Positions 52,792 through 62,192 of a DNA stretch of 64,000 nucleotides are shown in pieces. The notes beneath the pieces were generated by a model that saw nothing but the letters and a program-made list of their open reading frames with translations, did not search any database and had not been told where the DNA came from. Source of the DNA: Brevibacillus sp. JNUCC-41 (lineage in GTDB: Bacteria > Bacillota > Bacilli > Bacillales > DSM-1321); contig NZ_CP062163.1 in NCBI RefSeq assembly GCF_014844095.1, positions 4,497,501 through 4,561,500 on the forward strand, in the 5' to 3' direction. The first letter of the stretch is position 1. The number at the start of each line of letters is the position of its first letter. The translations under genes were made by a program, and so were the position numbers.

Positions 52792-53325
52792 ATGAAAAAA
52801 TTTTCAGGTGTGCTATTATCCATTATCATTTTATTTTTCACATTAAGTGGTCAGGTTACCGCTAAAACGACATCACAGAATTTGTCTGACGCAAATGCAT
52901 TAAAAATAGCCGATAATGCCAGCAAACATTTTTGGAATGCTTTACATGGTTACAAAGCCCGTTCATGTTCACAAAAAACTTTCAATTATAAAGGGACAGA
53001 GTATTCATACCTTTGCCAAGAGTTTAATACAAAAGATAAATTGACTACCTACTTAGCAGAGACATTTACTAATAATGCAGTTGAAAAAGGGCTGAACAAA
53101 TATAGTTATATTACACATAAAGGGAAATTAGCCCGTCCAATCGGAGACGGCGACAGCATGTTAGAGTGGAGAAAAGCAAAAATTAAATTGGTCTATCAAA
53201 AAACCAATGTTAGATCCTACAATTTAACTGTACCTACAGTCGACGGTGACTCAGTAAAAAGAACAGTTACCTTTTATAAGTCCGGATCCACTTGGAAAGT
53301 TAATCAGTTCGATGCAGTTCAATAA
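52792..53325 (+). CDS. iseA: IseA-type DL-endopeptidase inhibitor
   Basis: Secreted protein of about 177 aa, homologous to B. subtilis IseA (YoeB), which binds and inhibits cell-wall DL-endopeptidases such as LytE/CwlO. A signal peptide (MKKFSGVLLSIIILFFTLSGQVTA) is followed by DANALKIADNASKHFWNALHGYKA, YLCQEFNTKDKLTTYLAETFTNNAV, ITHKGKLARPIGDGDSMLEW and VPTVDGDSVKRTVTFYKSGSTWKVNQFDAV. I choose the ATG at 52792, 7 nt after GGGGAG, over the TTG at 52777. The WalR box upstream and a terminator at 53335 make it a monocistronic, envelope-stress-controlled gene. Confidence 0.87.
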   Translation: MKKFSGVLLSIIILFFTLSGQVTAKTTSQNLSDANALKIADNASKHFWNALHGYKARSCSQKTFNYKGTEYSYLCQEFNTKDKLTTYLAETFTNNAVEKGLNKYSYITHKGKLARPIGDGDSMLEWRKAKIKLVYQKTNVRSYNLTVPTVDGDSVKRTVTFYKSGSTWKVNQFDAVQ

Positions 53326-53334
53326 AAAAAATGT

Positions 53335-53390
53335 AACACCTCATATGCTGTATAGTTAGTTAAAAACTATATTTCATATGAGGTGTTTTT
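53335..53390 (+). terminator. Intrinsic terminator of iseA
   Basis: Long arms AACACCTCATATG/CATATGAGGTGTT with a wide loop followed by TTTTC, 10 nt after the stop. Confidence 0.82.
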
Positions 53391-53471
53391 CTGTTTTCAG
53401 TTGTAAATTGAGAAATAATAATCTTACAGACTTGTTATAAGCTCACTTTTCACTTCAAGGAACTTTCAAAC

Positions 53472-53494
53472 AAAAAACACAGCTGGATGCTGTG
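53472..53494 (-). terminator. Intrinsic terminator of the PadR operon
   Basis: CACAGC/GCTGTG arms followed on the minus strand by TTTTTTG, directly after the stop at 53497. Confidence 0.78.
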
Positions 53495-53496
53495 CC

Positions 53497-54486
53497 TTAA
53501 CGGATTTTTGCCTTACGGAAGCCTTGATAGGAATCGTAGACGGCAAAAAAGATGGAGATGAGTATGAGACCCCAGTAGATCGAGGTTTTCCATTCATCGA
53601 TTGAAAATAGTGTTCTTTGGTACGCAGTGAATTCCGGGTTCAATAAATCAGGATTACTGATGATGATGATGAAAGTCAGAGTGGATAACAGTTGGTATAT
53701 GGCATGAAATAAAGCTAGTTTCAGGGTCCATCGCCTTAAAAATAATTTATAAATCGCCAAGATCACCCCAATGATGACGACGCCTGAAACCAGCAGCCAA
53801 TAGGAATTCAATACTTCTTGATTGAAAGAAGGTGTCACGAAAATGAGACTGCCATTTCTTTTTTCATAGACTCCTAAGAGGTTTGCTGCATTGAAATAAA
53901 GGGCCACGAAGACAGAAAGACCTAACAAACTCGCAAAAATCTCGATCATAGGAACCGCTTTTTTCTTTGAAATGTTCGGAATATCTTTTAGGTTTTCCGG
54001 TGTCCATGGTTTCAAGTCTTTTGTTAAAGGCGACTGGTCTTTTGACGTATCCACGCGTTCTAAAATGGCAAATGAAATCGTTAACCAGAAAAACACTTGG
54101 ATACCTGTACTGATGATACCCGCAATCCCTTTCCCGATTATTATTAAAATTGCGTCCACAACCGTATTCTCCATATCTCGAAAAGGGTTATCCCCTATTA
54201 ATCCGATCAATGAAATGACTGCAGCGATTGGTATAATCATTTTCAACAGACAGATATAAACATCAAAATAACGCGGTCCAATCAGATGCATCGGCCGATC
54301 GCGATAACGACTTGCCAGTGTAACAGGATCTCCTAATTTTAAAAGAACGGCTTTCACGTCTTGCTCCGTATGATCCGCCGGAAGCATATCTTCGATTGTA
54401 GATTGAAGCTCAAGAGCAATATCCTCCCGGCTTTTTTCTGGCAGCCTGCGGGTCACTTCCTGAATATAAAGTTCAATCAGCTCCAT
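53497..54486 (-). CDS. Membrane protein with HAAS-type N-terminal domain
   Basis: Protein of 329 aa. The first 70 residues (MELIELYIQEVTRRLPEKSREDIALELQSTIEDMLPADHTEQDVKAVLLKLGDPVTLASRY) are a HAAS/DUF1700-like helical signalling domain, followed by about seven hydrophobic segments in three clusters. Such proteins are regularly encoded after PadR regulators, and here the two genes overlap by 14 nt. No transport or enzyme motif is seen; a role in envelope sensing together with the PadR partner is inferred. Confidence 0.78.
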   Translation of the reverse strand: MELIELYIQEVTRRLPEKSREDIALELQSTIEDMLPADHTEQDVKAVLLKLGDPVTLASRYRDRPMHLIGPRYFDVYICLLKMIIPIAAVISLIGLIGDNPFRDMENTVVDAILIIIGKGIAGIISTGIQVFFWLTISFAILERVDTSKDQSPLTKDLKPWTPENLKDIPNISKKKAVPMIEIFASLLGLSVFVALYFNAANLLGVYEKRNGSLIFVTPSFNQEVLNSYWLLVSGVVIIGVILAIYKLFLRRWTLKLALFHAIYQLLSTLTFIIIISNPDLLNPEFTAYQRTLFSIDEWKTSIYWGLILISIFFAVYDSYQGFRKAKIR

Positions 54487-54820
54487 CTTCTCCCTCTCCT
54501 TTTAATAATATATAAAGCTCTTGAGAAGTTTTTTCCCATTCTTCCTTTAACTGAGTGAATATTTCTCCCCCATAATCGCTTAAAGAATAGTACTTGCGCG
54601 GTCTACTTTCAGAAGTATCCCAGCTGCTGGTGACCAATTCTTGTTTTTCCAGGCGGCGAAGCAAAGGATATAAAGTACTTTGATCAATGGTAATTCCCGA
54701 CTTCTCTAAACGCTGGACAAGCGAGTACCCATACTGAGGGGTTTTGAGCTGACTTAGAACAGCTAACGTCAAAGTGCCTCTGCGCAACTCAGTGGTTAAT
54801 GAATTCAGTAAAGTGCTCAT
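54473..54820 (-). CDS. PadR-family transcriptional regulator
   Basis: Winged-helix repressor of 115 aa. Typical sequence: ELRRGTLTLAVLSQLKTPQYGYSLVQRLEKSGITIDQSTLYPLLRRLEKQELVTSSW, then SRPRKYYSLSDYGGEIFTQLKEEWE. It lacks the long C-terminal dimer domain of PadR subfamily 2, so it belongs to the short subfamily. GAGGTG lies before the ATG. The direct repeat TATACTATG upstream (54837, 54863) is a candidate operator. It forms an operon with the HAAS-domain membrane protein. Confidence 0.88.
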   Translation of the reverse strand: MSTLLNSLTTELRRGTLTLAVLSQLKTPQYGYSLVQRLEKSGITIDQSTLYPLLRRLEKQELVTSSWDTSESRPRKYYSLSDYGGEIFTQLKEEWEKTSQELYILLKGEGEDGAD

Positions 54821-54836
54821 CCAATCACCTCTTCTC

Positions 54837-54871
54837 TATACTATGTGACGTACACCATACCTTATACTATG
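54837..54871 (-). promoter_or_regulatory. Candidate PadR operator region
   Basis: TATACTATG occurs at 54837-54845 and 54863-54871 with GTGACGTAC between them. On the minus strand the second copy contains TATAAG-like -10 sequence. Inference: autorepression site. Confidence 0.45.
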
Positions 54872-54934
54872 CATCATACACTATTTTAGTTCTAACAACA
54901 CCATAAAAATGAAAATATATTTTATTTAAAGCAT

Positions 54935-54961
54935 AAAAAAGAGAAGCGTTTCACGCCTCTC
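54935..54961 (-). terminator. Terminator in the asparaginase-padR gap
   Basis: GAGAAGCGT/ACGCCTCTC arms (one mismatch) followed by TTTTTT on the minus strand. A second minus-strand hairpin, ACTTCATCA/TGATGAAGT (55078-55097), lies nearer the asparaginase stop and has a T-run 5 nt later. Confidence 0.75.
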
Positions 54962-55160
54962 GTTTTCCTTCATTAATATGACACAAGAATAACCCTTATT
55001 ATCAAGGAACTAGCATATCAAGCAATTGCTGCAGTTCCCTCACTGGTACTTGTTTTTTTCACTGTAAAAAAAGATTAACTTCATCAACTGATGAAGTCTG
55101 TCCAAAGTCAGGAGTTTATAGCCCCCAAATATTTGAGTTGATAGACTAATTAGCAGGATT

Positions 55161-56156
55161 TCAAAAATATAATGAAATATCTGCTGCAATTGTTGTTTCC
55201 ATCATTTCTTTTACCTTTTTGGGATCTGTTGTTTTTCCTAGCACCCACATTAATTTCGGTACGATTGCTTCTGTGTTCATATTTTTAGAACGTACTACAC
55301 GATCATGGTCAATTTTCCGACCAACTTCATATATACCCATGTCTTCTCCTTCTTCTAGACATTGAGTCGTAATGACAACCGATACACCGTGCTCTGTTAA
55401 TTCAATTAATTTCTCTAAAATGTTGCGCACTTGAAAAGGAATACCACCACTTCCATAGCTTTCCACAACCACTCCTTTATACAAACCTTTTAGGCAGTCA
55501 AAAAATTCTGGTTTTATCCCAGGATGTAATTTCACAACCGCCACATCTGTACAAAGTGACGTATCTAATTGAATGTGTTTCTTTTTAGGGATTTTAATGG
55601 ATTTATTATATTCAATATAGTCATCATGTATCGATGCTACATACGGATAATTAATACTTTCAAAGGCATCATAGCTTTTCGTTCTAAGTTTAATCGCTCT
55701 TGTCCCTTGAATGACTTTGCCGTCAAATACAATATATACCCCACCTATTTCTTCACAAGCAAAACGAATGGCATCTGAAATGTTTCGTTTTGCATCTGTT
55801 TTACTATACGAAATAGGGATTTGCGAACCTGTAATCACAATCGGTTTTGATGCATCTTGTAACATATAAGAAAGTGCAGCTGAGGTGTAAGCCATTGTAT
55901 CGGTGCCATGCGTAATAATGAAGCCATCGTACAGACCGTAGTGTTCATAAATAACATTCGCCAAGTCTATCCAAAACTCTGGTTGCATGTTGGTGCTATC
56001 AATGTTCATTAACTCCCTCGTATCAATACGGCAACGTACATTTAATTCAGGTATGTAACTTAATAAATCATCGGCATGCAGTTCAGGCGCAAGTCCGTTT
56101 TCTCCTTCAAGTGAAGCTACTGTTCCACCAGTCGTAATCAACATTAATTTTTTCAA
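55161..56156 (-). CDS. ansA: Type I L-asparaginase
   Basis: Cytosolic asparaginase of about 331 aa hydrolysing L-asparagine to aspartate and ammonia. The N-terminal threonine motif is [14 protein letters not shown], the second catalytic triad lies in [16 protein letters not shown], and ITGSQIP follows. There is no signal peptide, as for AnsA-type enzymes. The frame is open to 56189, but the TTG at 56156 is 9 nt after GGGGGAG and places the conserved sequence at the N-terminus. It is monocistronic; no AnsR-type repressor or aspartase gene adjoins it, unlike the B. subtilis ansAB operon, so the symbol is by family. Confidence 0.88.
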   Translation of the reverse strand: MKKLMLITTGGTVASLEGENGLAPELHADDLLSYIPELNVRCRIDTRELMNIDSTNMQPEFWIDLANVIYEHYGLYDGFIITHGTDTMAYTSAALSYMLQDASKPIVITGSQIPISYSKTDAKRNISDAIRFACEEIGGVYIVFDGKVIQGTRAIKLRTKSYDAFESINYPYVASIHDDYIEYNKSIKIPKKKHIQLDTSLCTDVAVVKLHPGIKPEFFDCLKGLYKGVVVESYGSGGIPFQVRNILEKLIELTEHGVSVVITTQCLEEGEDMGIYEVGRKIDHDRVVRSKNMNTEAIVPKLMWVLGKTTDPKKVKEMMETTIAADISLYF

Positions 56157-56737
56157 TGATAATGACTCCCCCATCAATATGTTTTTCAAAGAAAGTATTC
56201 ATTTCGCATTCAATATTCAATTCGCGTACTTTCATGTTATTATAGTTACAAAAATATAATAATTCAAGATGAAAATATTCTATTTTGTACACTTTATCCA
56301 ATTTTTGAAGCAACAGAATGTTTTTTCCTTCCTTAATTTAGCTGAGTTATTTTACAAATAATGAATTTTTTCCACTAAGATCTTCATTACAACTTTGATA
56401 TTTAAGCCTAATACCATTTACGTATTTAAATATTTTTAAAGAAAATATTATAGTTTTTTTCTAAATGTTTTTATATACAGGACAATTGATTTTATCCCAT
56501 CTCGGAAAATAAAACGCCTGTCCAGAATAAAAAACATACAGTATTCTTAAAGCTATCACGCAAAAAAAACGATTCATCAATCTAAGAATCGCATTTGTTC
56601 TATTTAACTATTTTTAATTCAACTAAACGGCCCCTTTAGTTCCTAAAGAAAAAACTGCCTTAAAGACTTTTCTGATTTCATTTTAAAAAATTTCCATAAC
56701 AGAGACATACTCTTTGTAATGCCATGCTTCCAGAGGA
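56157..56737. other. Intergenic region, nothing recognised
   Basis: Very AT-rich, about 580 bases. Only a weak hairpin CGATTC/GAATCG (56569-56591) is seen; promoter elements for the asparaginase gene must lie at its left end. Confidence 0.35.
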
Positions 56738-57062
56738 TCATGGTTTTAGAACGACTTTTATACAATCATCCTCACGATTATTAAAAATTTGATAACCATG
56801 ACATGCGTCTTCAAGGGACATTTTGTGTGTGATAATTTCCCTTGGGTCAAATTCATTATTTATTATTTTTTTAAACAATTCTGGCATTAAATAAATGACT
56901 GGAGCTTGTCCCATTTTAAGATTAATATTCCTTACCCAAAATGCAGTCATTTGCACTGTCCCATACTTACGGACAATAAAGCACATAAAAGCTGCCAAAA
57001 AAGTGCTTCAGAAATAGCGGTCATGTCTAGCTTTCCAAATAAACAATCTACATTAATAAAGT
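56738..57062 (-). pseudogene. Zinc alcohol dehydrogenase remnant, paralogue of adhB
   Basis: The 3' third of an adhB-like gene. The C-terminus NLKMGQAPVIYLMPELFKKI...HGYQIFNNREDDCIKVVLKP aligns with the intact AdhB at 37843 (TGQAPVIPYMPYLYKLI...GYEVFDTRTDGCIKVVLKP). About 11 residues (the GVYGGRYNGFPLGDI part) are deleted, and the segment before it (VDCLFGKLDMTAISEAL) is only loosely preserved. All zinc ligands and the NAD-binding fold are absent, so it cannot be functional. The largest residual open frame is 86 codons. Confidence 0.8.
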
Positions 57063-57136
57063 CAATGAAGTATATTATTTTTTCTATATGATTTAGGATA
57101 TAAGCCCAGATCAATTATAGGCGTAGCAGGATGAGA

Positions 57137-57892
57137 TTAGTCATTTGGACAAATCCTCTCTTCCTCTAAATGGCCTGAACGTTTTATCTTTGTCTGGAGA
57201 TAATTCTCATTAAACTCTGAAATATCTCCCCATAAAGGCTTTCTACCTGCAACCTCCAAACCAGCGTTTTTCAATGCTTCCAACTTTTTTGGGTTATTGG
57301 TTATAAGTGTAACCGGTTTGGATCTTAGTGCTTTCAATACTAATATCGCGTCATTATAGTTTCTGGAATCATCAACAAAACCCAGTTTTTTATTAGCATC
57401 AACTGTATCATAGCCATTTTCCTGAAGGATATATGCCAGTGCCTTACTAAAGAGGCCAATTCCTCTTCCTTCATGATTGGCTAGATAAAACAACGCACCC
57501 GTACCGTGTTCTACTATCATTTTCATGGATTTTTTCAATTGATAACCGCAGTCGCATCTCTTACTGCCAAAAATGTCTCCTGTATGACAAATGGAATGCA
57601 TTCTGATAAAGGCATCATCACTATATGAAAAGTCACCATATACTAACACACTTGATTGCTGCAATTCAGCTAAATTAACAGAAGATAATTTCTCAATAAT
57701 TCTCTCATAGTTTTCTGTTACCTCGTCACAATTTAGCCAACAATACCAATTGAACACTACCGTCTCCCCATATAAGTTAACTGGTAGTCGAATGGGACCA
57801 ACTAAATAAATGGCCTTTTTATCTATTTTAATTAACCGGATTTTATCTTCTATAGCTGAAAGAACCTTCGAATCAAACTTTGTTTGGGTCAT
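57137..57892 (-). CDS. GTP cyclohydrolase II-like protein
   Basis: Stand-alone GTP cyclohydrolase II domain protein of about 251 aa, opening GTP to the pyrimidine precursor of riboflavin. The zinc site is CHTGDIFGSKRCDCGYQL, the catalytic region NHEGRGIGL and the C-terminal block TLITNNPKKLEALKNAGLEV. It lacks the DHBP synthase domain fused in the usual Bacillus RibA and has an extra N-terminal segment of about 70 residues. I choose the ATG at 57892 (AAGGAG at 8 nt) over the GTG at 57901. No other rib genes adjoin; it could supply flavin or another pterin-like product. Confidence 0.82.
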   Translation of the reverse strand: MTQTKFDSKVLSAIEDKIRLIKIDKKAIYLVGPIRLPVNLYGETVVFNWYCWLNCDEVTENYERIIEKLSSVNLAELQQSSVLVYGDFSYSDDAFIRMHSICHTGDIFGSKRCDCGYQLKKSMKMIVEHGTGALFYLANHEGRGIGLFSKALAYILQENGYDTVDANKKLGFVDDSRNYNDAILVLKALRSKPVTLITNNPKKLEALKNAGLEVAGRKPLWGDISEFNENYLQTKIKRSGHLEEERICPND

Positions 57893-58460
57893 AAGTTTCA
57901 CTCCTTTTTTGAGTTAGTTTAAGCATCGATTCATAATTTATCCCAATAGAATTTTCGCAGCTTTCAAGCTTGTCAATTTGAATAATTAACATACTTCTTC
58001 TTATTTTCATATGTACACCTATACTATTGTGTATTGTATGTTTTGTTCGTCAGTAATTAAATAAATAGGGTAGTACCTGTCTTAAATCAATTACAATGAA
58101 TTTTGAAAGGGTGTTAAAGATAGGAATTCAATTAGCATTTGATTAGCAAAGCTAGTTCATTTACTATACTCATTCACCTTCTTTGAAATAATCTGCCCCG
58201 ATAGTTGCAAAAAGAAAAAGCTGCCTTAAAGACAGCTCCGAACTACAGCTAACGTACCCGTTTGTTCACTAGGAAAGGCCTCGTCACCAATTTTATAAAA
58301 AGCCACATTTAACTAAAAAGAATTCTTATAAACCTTGAGGACTGACCTCCTAAGCTAATCATTTATTTCGAACCAATCAAAAAGTAACTAATCGTTTCAA
58401 GCTCTTCTTCATTTAGTTCCCTTTCTTTATATCTTTAATCTCTTTTAGAAAACAAGTAAC
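57893..58460. other. Intergenic region with glycerate kinase terminator
   Basis: No gene seen. The minus strand has a terminator AGCTGTCTT/AAGGCAGCT followed by TTTTTC (58209-58237), about 220 nt after the glycerate kinase stop. Confidence 0.45.
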
Positions 58461-59606
58461 CTACCTACTATTTTTAATCGCTCCCAAAAAAGTCCGCATT
58501 ACTTGTTCGGCTGAAATTTCCAACAATTCAGCTCCTCTATCCATAGCTTCCTTTAAAGGCATAGGAGCGTTCACTAAACTATGAATACTAGTTACTCCAT
58601 GGTCATATAAAACTTCAATACCCGTTCCGATCGATCCAGCTAAAACAAATACTGGAATACCGTACTTTTTGGCTTCTTGTGCAACTCCCATTGGTGTTTT
58701 GCCTGAAGCTGTCTGGTAATCGATTTGGCCCTCCCCGGTAAAAACACAATCAGCATCGGACAATTTTTCACCCATTTTCGTATGCTCCAACACAATATCG
58801 ATGCCCCTTTTTGTTTCCGCTGGAAAAAAGGCTTGAAATGCACCTCCGATTCCACCTGCAGCACCCGCACCCGCTTTATCATGCAAGTGTATGCCTGTCT
58901 TGATTTCCACTAAATCAGCCCATGATGATAAAGCTTTATCAAGCAATTCAACCATGGCAGGAGTGGCACCTTTTTGTGGTCCGAATACACTTGATGCCCC
59001 ATCCGGACCGACTAACGGATTCTGGACATCCGACGCAATCAAGAACTTGGAATCTGCAATTCTGGAATCAAAATCTTCCGTATTAATTTCTGATATCCGT
59101 GATAATTCGGCACCCCCGAATCCTAGCGGTTTACCATCTTCATCAAGCACCCTCATTCCCAAAGCCAGGAGCATTCCAACACCTGCATCATTGGTAGCGC
59201 TTCCACCTACCGCTAAAATGAACTTTCGACAGCCATCATTCAATGCTTTTTGAATAAGCTCCCCTGTTCCGTATGTAGTAGTGATTAATGGGTTCAACTC
59301 ATCTGGATCGACTAGGCACAGTCCGGATGCACTGGCCATTTCAATCACGCATGTTTCCTGATCACCCAAGATCCCATATGCTGCCTGAACGTCTTCAAGT
59401 AAAGGTCCTTTAACGGTCACTTCAACTTTTCGACCATTCGTAGCTGCAACAAGGCTATCCATCGTACCTTCCCCGCCATCCGCTACAGGAACCAATTCTG
59501 TCTTCGCATCCGGCAGTGCCTTCCTGACCCCTCGTTCGATAGCTTTGGAAGCTTCTAATGCTGACAAACTTCCTTTATAGGAATCTGGTGCAATAACAAT
59601 TTTCAT
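58461..59606 (-). CDS. Glycerate kinase
   Basis: Glycerate kinase type 1 (GarK/GlxK family), about 381 aa, phosphorylating D-glycerate to 2- or 3-phosphoglycerate. Conserved blocks: MKIVIAPDSYKGSLSALEAS, VPVADGGEGTMDSLV, KFILAVGGSATNDAGVGML, GAGAAGGIGGAF and CVFTGEGQIDYQTASGKTPMGVA. The ATG at 59606 follows AAGGGGG by 7 nt; in-frame sequence to 59663 is not conserved. Upstream and divergent lies the wreck of a CdaR-type sugar-diacid regulator, the usual controller of such genes, so expression here is probably no longer induced in the classical way. Confidence 0.9.
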   Translation of the reverse strand: MKIVIAPDSYKGSLSALEASKAIERGVRKALPDAKTELVPVADGGEGTMDSLVAATNGRKVEVTVKGPLLEDVQAAYGILGDQETCVIEMASASGLCLVDPDELNPLITTTYGTGELIQKALNDGCRKFILAVGGSATNDAGVGMLLALGMRVLDEDGKPLGFGGAELSRISEINTEDFDSRIADSKFLIASDVQNPLVGPDGASSVFGPQKGATPAMVELLDKALSSWADLVEIKTGIHLHDKAGAGAAGGIGGAFQAFFPAETKRGIDIVLEHTKMGEKLSDADCVFTGEGQIDYQTASGKTPMGVAQEAKKYGIPVFVLAGSIGTGIEVLYDHGVTSIHSLVNAPMPLKEAMDRGAELLEISAEQVMRTFLGAIKNSR

Positions 59607-59821
59607 GCTCAGGCCCCCTTTGAATATCTTTTTATTTATAATCTTTTTAAATATTTTAGTCACCGGTCATTCTAAACGAAAATTAGTATGACATATTGTT
59701 TGTTTTTTTGGTTATATCAGTATGTATTCTGTTATGTTATGTCCCCACCTACCTAAAGTATAAGATTGCTAAAGGGTTAAGCTAACGACCATCCCCTTTT
59801 TCATTATAAGTCATTGCTTGT

Positions 59822-60374
59822 TTGATGGGGGTGATGGAAACGAAATTAAATCCGTTAAATAAGAGTGAGCCGATTCAAATGACGGAAACTGTTTTTGGTA
59901 CTCAACATACCCTTGTTGGGTTCCTGAATGTGAATCGGTTTCTCTTTCTCCATACTGCGTTTGCTGAAAATAGTATCGACCAAAGACTGGATACAATCAT
60001 CAAACAATTAAAAGCATTTTGTTTTCGAAACGGTTTGGGCTTTTTTGTGGAAACGGTATAATAAATGTCACTCTTTCCGGGAAGCTGAATCAGCACTTTC
60101 ACTAGGTGAAGCAAAAAGGCACTGCTGGAAAGGAGGATGATCGGACGAAACGGCAATTTCAGGAAAGCATCCTAGGCAGATTATCTGAAAAGTCGGTCGA
60201 GGCACTGCAACAATTTTTAAAAATATCCGGGTACTTGCAAAAAGAATGTATATCCATCGTAATCCCCTTATATACCGCTTTAATATAATCAAGGAAATTA
60301 ACATAAACCAGAGGAGCTAATGGTGCCATAACTTTGCAGATAGTCATTTAGTTAAGACGGAAAGGAGAAACTAA
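59822..60374 (+). pseudogene. CdaR-type (sugar diacid) regulator remnant
   Basis: Pieces of one protein occur in changing frames on the plus strand. They include IKQLKAFCFRNGLGFF, then SFREAESALSLGEAKR, REFQ-like LGRLSEKSVEALQQFLK, and the C-terminal PucR/CdaR helix-turn-helix LAKRMYIHRNPLIYRFNIIKEIN followed by HLVKTERRN and a stop at 60374. In intact CdaR proteins these are the GGDEF-like middle and the HTH_30 end (ARALFIHRNTLIYRL). At least three frame changes and the absent N-terminal ligand domain make it non-functional. It is divergent from glycerate kinase. Confidence 0.78.
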
Positions 60375-60516
60375 AGATAAAGTAAGATCAAGACGATTAT
60401 TTAAATTAACTCATTCTATCCCTATTAAATTCTTGCATTGGAAATTTGTATAATTGATCGAATTACCGAGTAGATTAACAATACATGATTTTTTTGCATA
60501 TCAGGAGGGAATTTGA

Positions 60517-62124
60517 ATGAGTGGCATCGCAAATCTTTTAATTATCCTTGGATTTACCGTTATTTTCATCGTTATCATCGTCTTGGTTTTCCTAATACTT
60601 TATATGATTTTCTTTGACCGCACGCAGAAGCATCATGCAATTTTAAGAAATTACCCCGTGCTCGGGAGAATACGTTACTTTCTGGAAAAAATCGGGCCTG
60701 AAATGCGGCAATATTGGTTTAACAGTGATAACGAAGGAAAACCCTTTTCCCGGGATGACTATGAACATATGGTGAAAAGTTCAAAATATTTACGGGATGT
60801 AATAGGTTTTGGTTCAAAACGGGATTTTGATGAAGAAGGCTTCTTTGTTAAGAATAGCATGTTCCCAAAATTGGCCGAAGAAGAAAAATACGATCGAGAA
60901 ACAAAAGTGATGACTAAAAGATACATTCTAATGAAAGACCCGCTTTTCTCACAGCGAGAAGAAAAATGGGGAGATGAAGTGTCCTCTGCATTCTTATTGG
61001 ATGATGAAGATTCCGTGATCATCGGCCCAAACACTAAGCATCCCTTTCGATTAAAAGGTCTTATCGGCATGTCCGCCATGAGTTATGGTTCTTTGGGGAA
61101 GAACGCAATCACTGCCCTTTCTGAGGGATTAGCTGCAGCAAAAGGCACATGGATGAATACAGGGGAAGGCGGACTTTCTCCTTATCATTTAACCGGCGGT
61201 GTCGATATAATCATGCAAATCGGGCCGGCCATGTTTGGGGTCCGTGATAGTAAGGGCGCAATGGATTGGGATGAATTAAAAAGAAAAAGTGAAATACCGG
61301 AAATCAAAGCATTTGAAGTCAAATTGGCTCAAGGTGCCAAAACTCGCGGAGGGCATATCGATGCTGAAAAAGTGAATCCTGAAATAGCTGAGATCCGTAA
61401 GGTCGTACCATACAAAGCGATCGATAGTCCAAATCGGTTTCATCAATTCAATGACGTAAAATCCATGTGCGATTTTATTGAAAGAATCAGGGAACATACA
61501 GGCATTCCGGTCGGCATCAAAATGGTCATCGGCGGCAATGACAGTGTCGAAGAGCTTGCTAGCTATATGAAAGAAACCGGGCAAGGTCCCGATTTCATTA
61601 CATTGGATGGCGGTGAAGGCGGCACGGGTGCTTCTTATCAGGAATTGATCGATAGCGTAGGGTTGCCGCTAAAATCCGCATTGCCGATTTTAGTATCGAC
61701 ATTGGAAAAATACGGCGTCCGAGATCGGGTTAAAATCATCGCCTCCGGTAAATTGTTCACGCCTGATAGAATCGCCATTGCCCTAGCTATGGGAGCTGAC
61801 CTTGTTAATATAGCACGTGGTTTCATGATTGCTATAGGTTGTATTCAGACGATGAAATGTCAATCAAATGCTTGTCCTGTCGGGGTAGCAACCACTGATC
61901 CGGAATTGCAAAAGGCACTTGTCATCGATGAAAAGAAATACCGTGTGGTCAATTTTCTTGTTACCCTTAGAAAAGGATTATATAGAATTTCAGCCGCTGC
62001 TGGTTTGGATTCACCTATCCATTTTCAGCCTAAGCACATTAGTTATAAGGATGATATAGGAATTGTCACATCCCTTGAAGATATCATGAAAGAAGTAAAG
62101 GGACAAATAGGTGCCAGGCAATGA
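60517..62124 (+). CDS. yerD: FMN-binding glutamate synthase-type protein, YerD-like
   Basis: Membrane-anchored protein of 535 aa. An N-terminal helix (LLIILGFTVIFIVIIVLVFLILYMIFF) is followed by the FMN/[3Fe-4S] central domain of glutamate synthase: KGLIGMSAMSYGSLGKNAITALSEG, NTGEGGLSPYH, DFITLDGGEGGTGASYQELID and CQSNACPVGVATTDPEL with the cluster cysteines. The amidotransferase domain of true GltB is missing. B. subtilis YerD has the same layout. Function is not established; it may oxidise or transfer electrons to an unknown amine substrate. CAGGAGGG precedes the ATG, and a terminator follows at 62125. Confidence 0.88.
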   Translation: MSGIANLLIILGFTVIFIVIIVLVFLILYMIFFDRTQKHHAILRNYPVLGRIRYFLEKIGPEMRQYWFNSDNEGKPFSRDDYEHMVKSSKYLRDVIGFGSKRDFDEEGFFVKNSMFPKLAEEEKYDRETKVMTKRYILMKDPLFSQREEKWGDEVSSAFLLDDEDSVIIGPNTKHPFRLKGLIGMSAMSYGSLGKNAITALSEGLAAAKGTWMNTGEGGLSPYHLTGGVDIIMQIGPAMFGVRDSKGAMDWDELKRKSEIPEIKAFEVKLAQGAKTRGGHIDAEKVNPEIAEIRKVVPYKAIDSPNRFHQFNDVKSMCDFIERIREHTGIPVGIKMVIGGNDSVEELASYMKETGQGPDFITLDGGEGGTGASYQELIDSVGLPLKSALPILVSTLEKYGVRDRVKIIASGKLFTPDRIAIALAMGADLVNIARGFMIAIGCIQTMKCQSNACPVGVATTDPELQKALVIDEKKYRVVNFLVTLRKGLYRISAAAGLDSPIHFQPKHISYKDDIGIVTSLEDIMKEVKGQIGARQ

Positions 62125-62160
62125 AAAACCACCGCCCATGTTTGATGGGCGGTGGTTTTT
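62125..62160 (+). terminator. Intrinsic terminator of yerD
   Basis: AAAACCACCGCCCAT/ATGGGCGGTGGTTTT arms with a 5-nt loop and T-tail, directly after the stop. Confidence 0.92.
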
Positions 62161-62192
62161 CACTTTATCAATAAGCGAAGATCCAAAATGTA

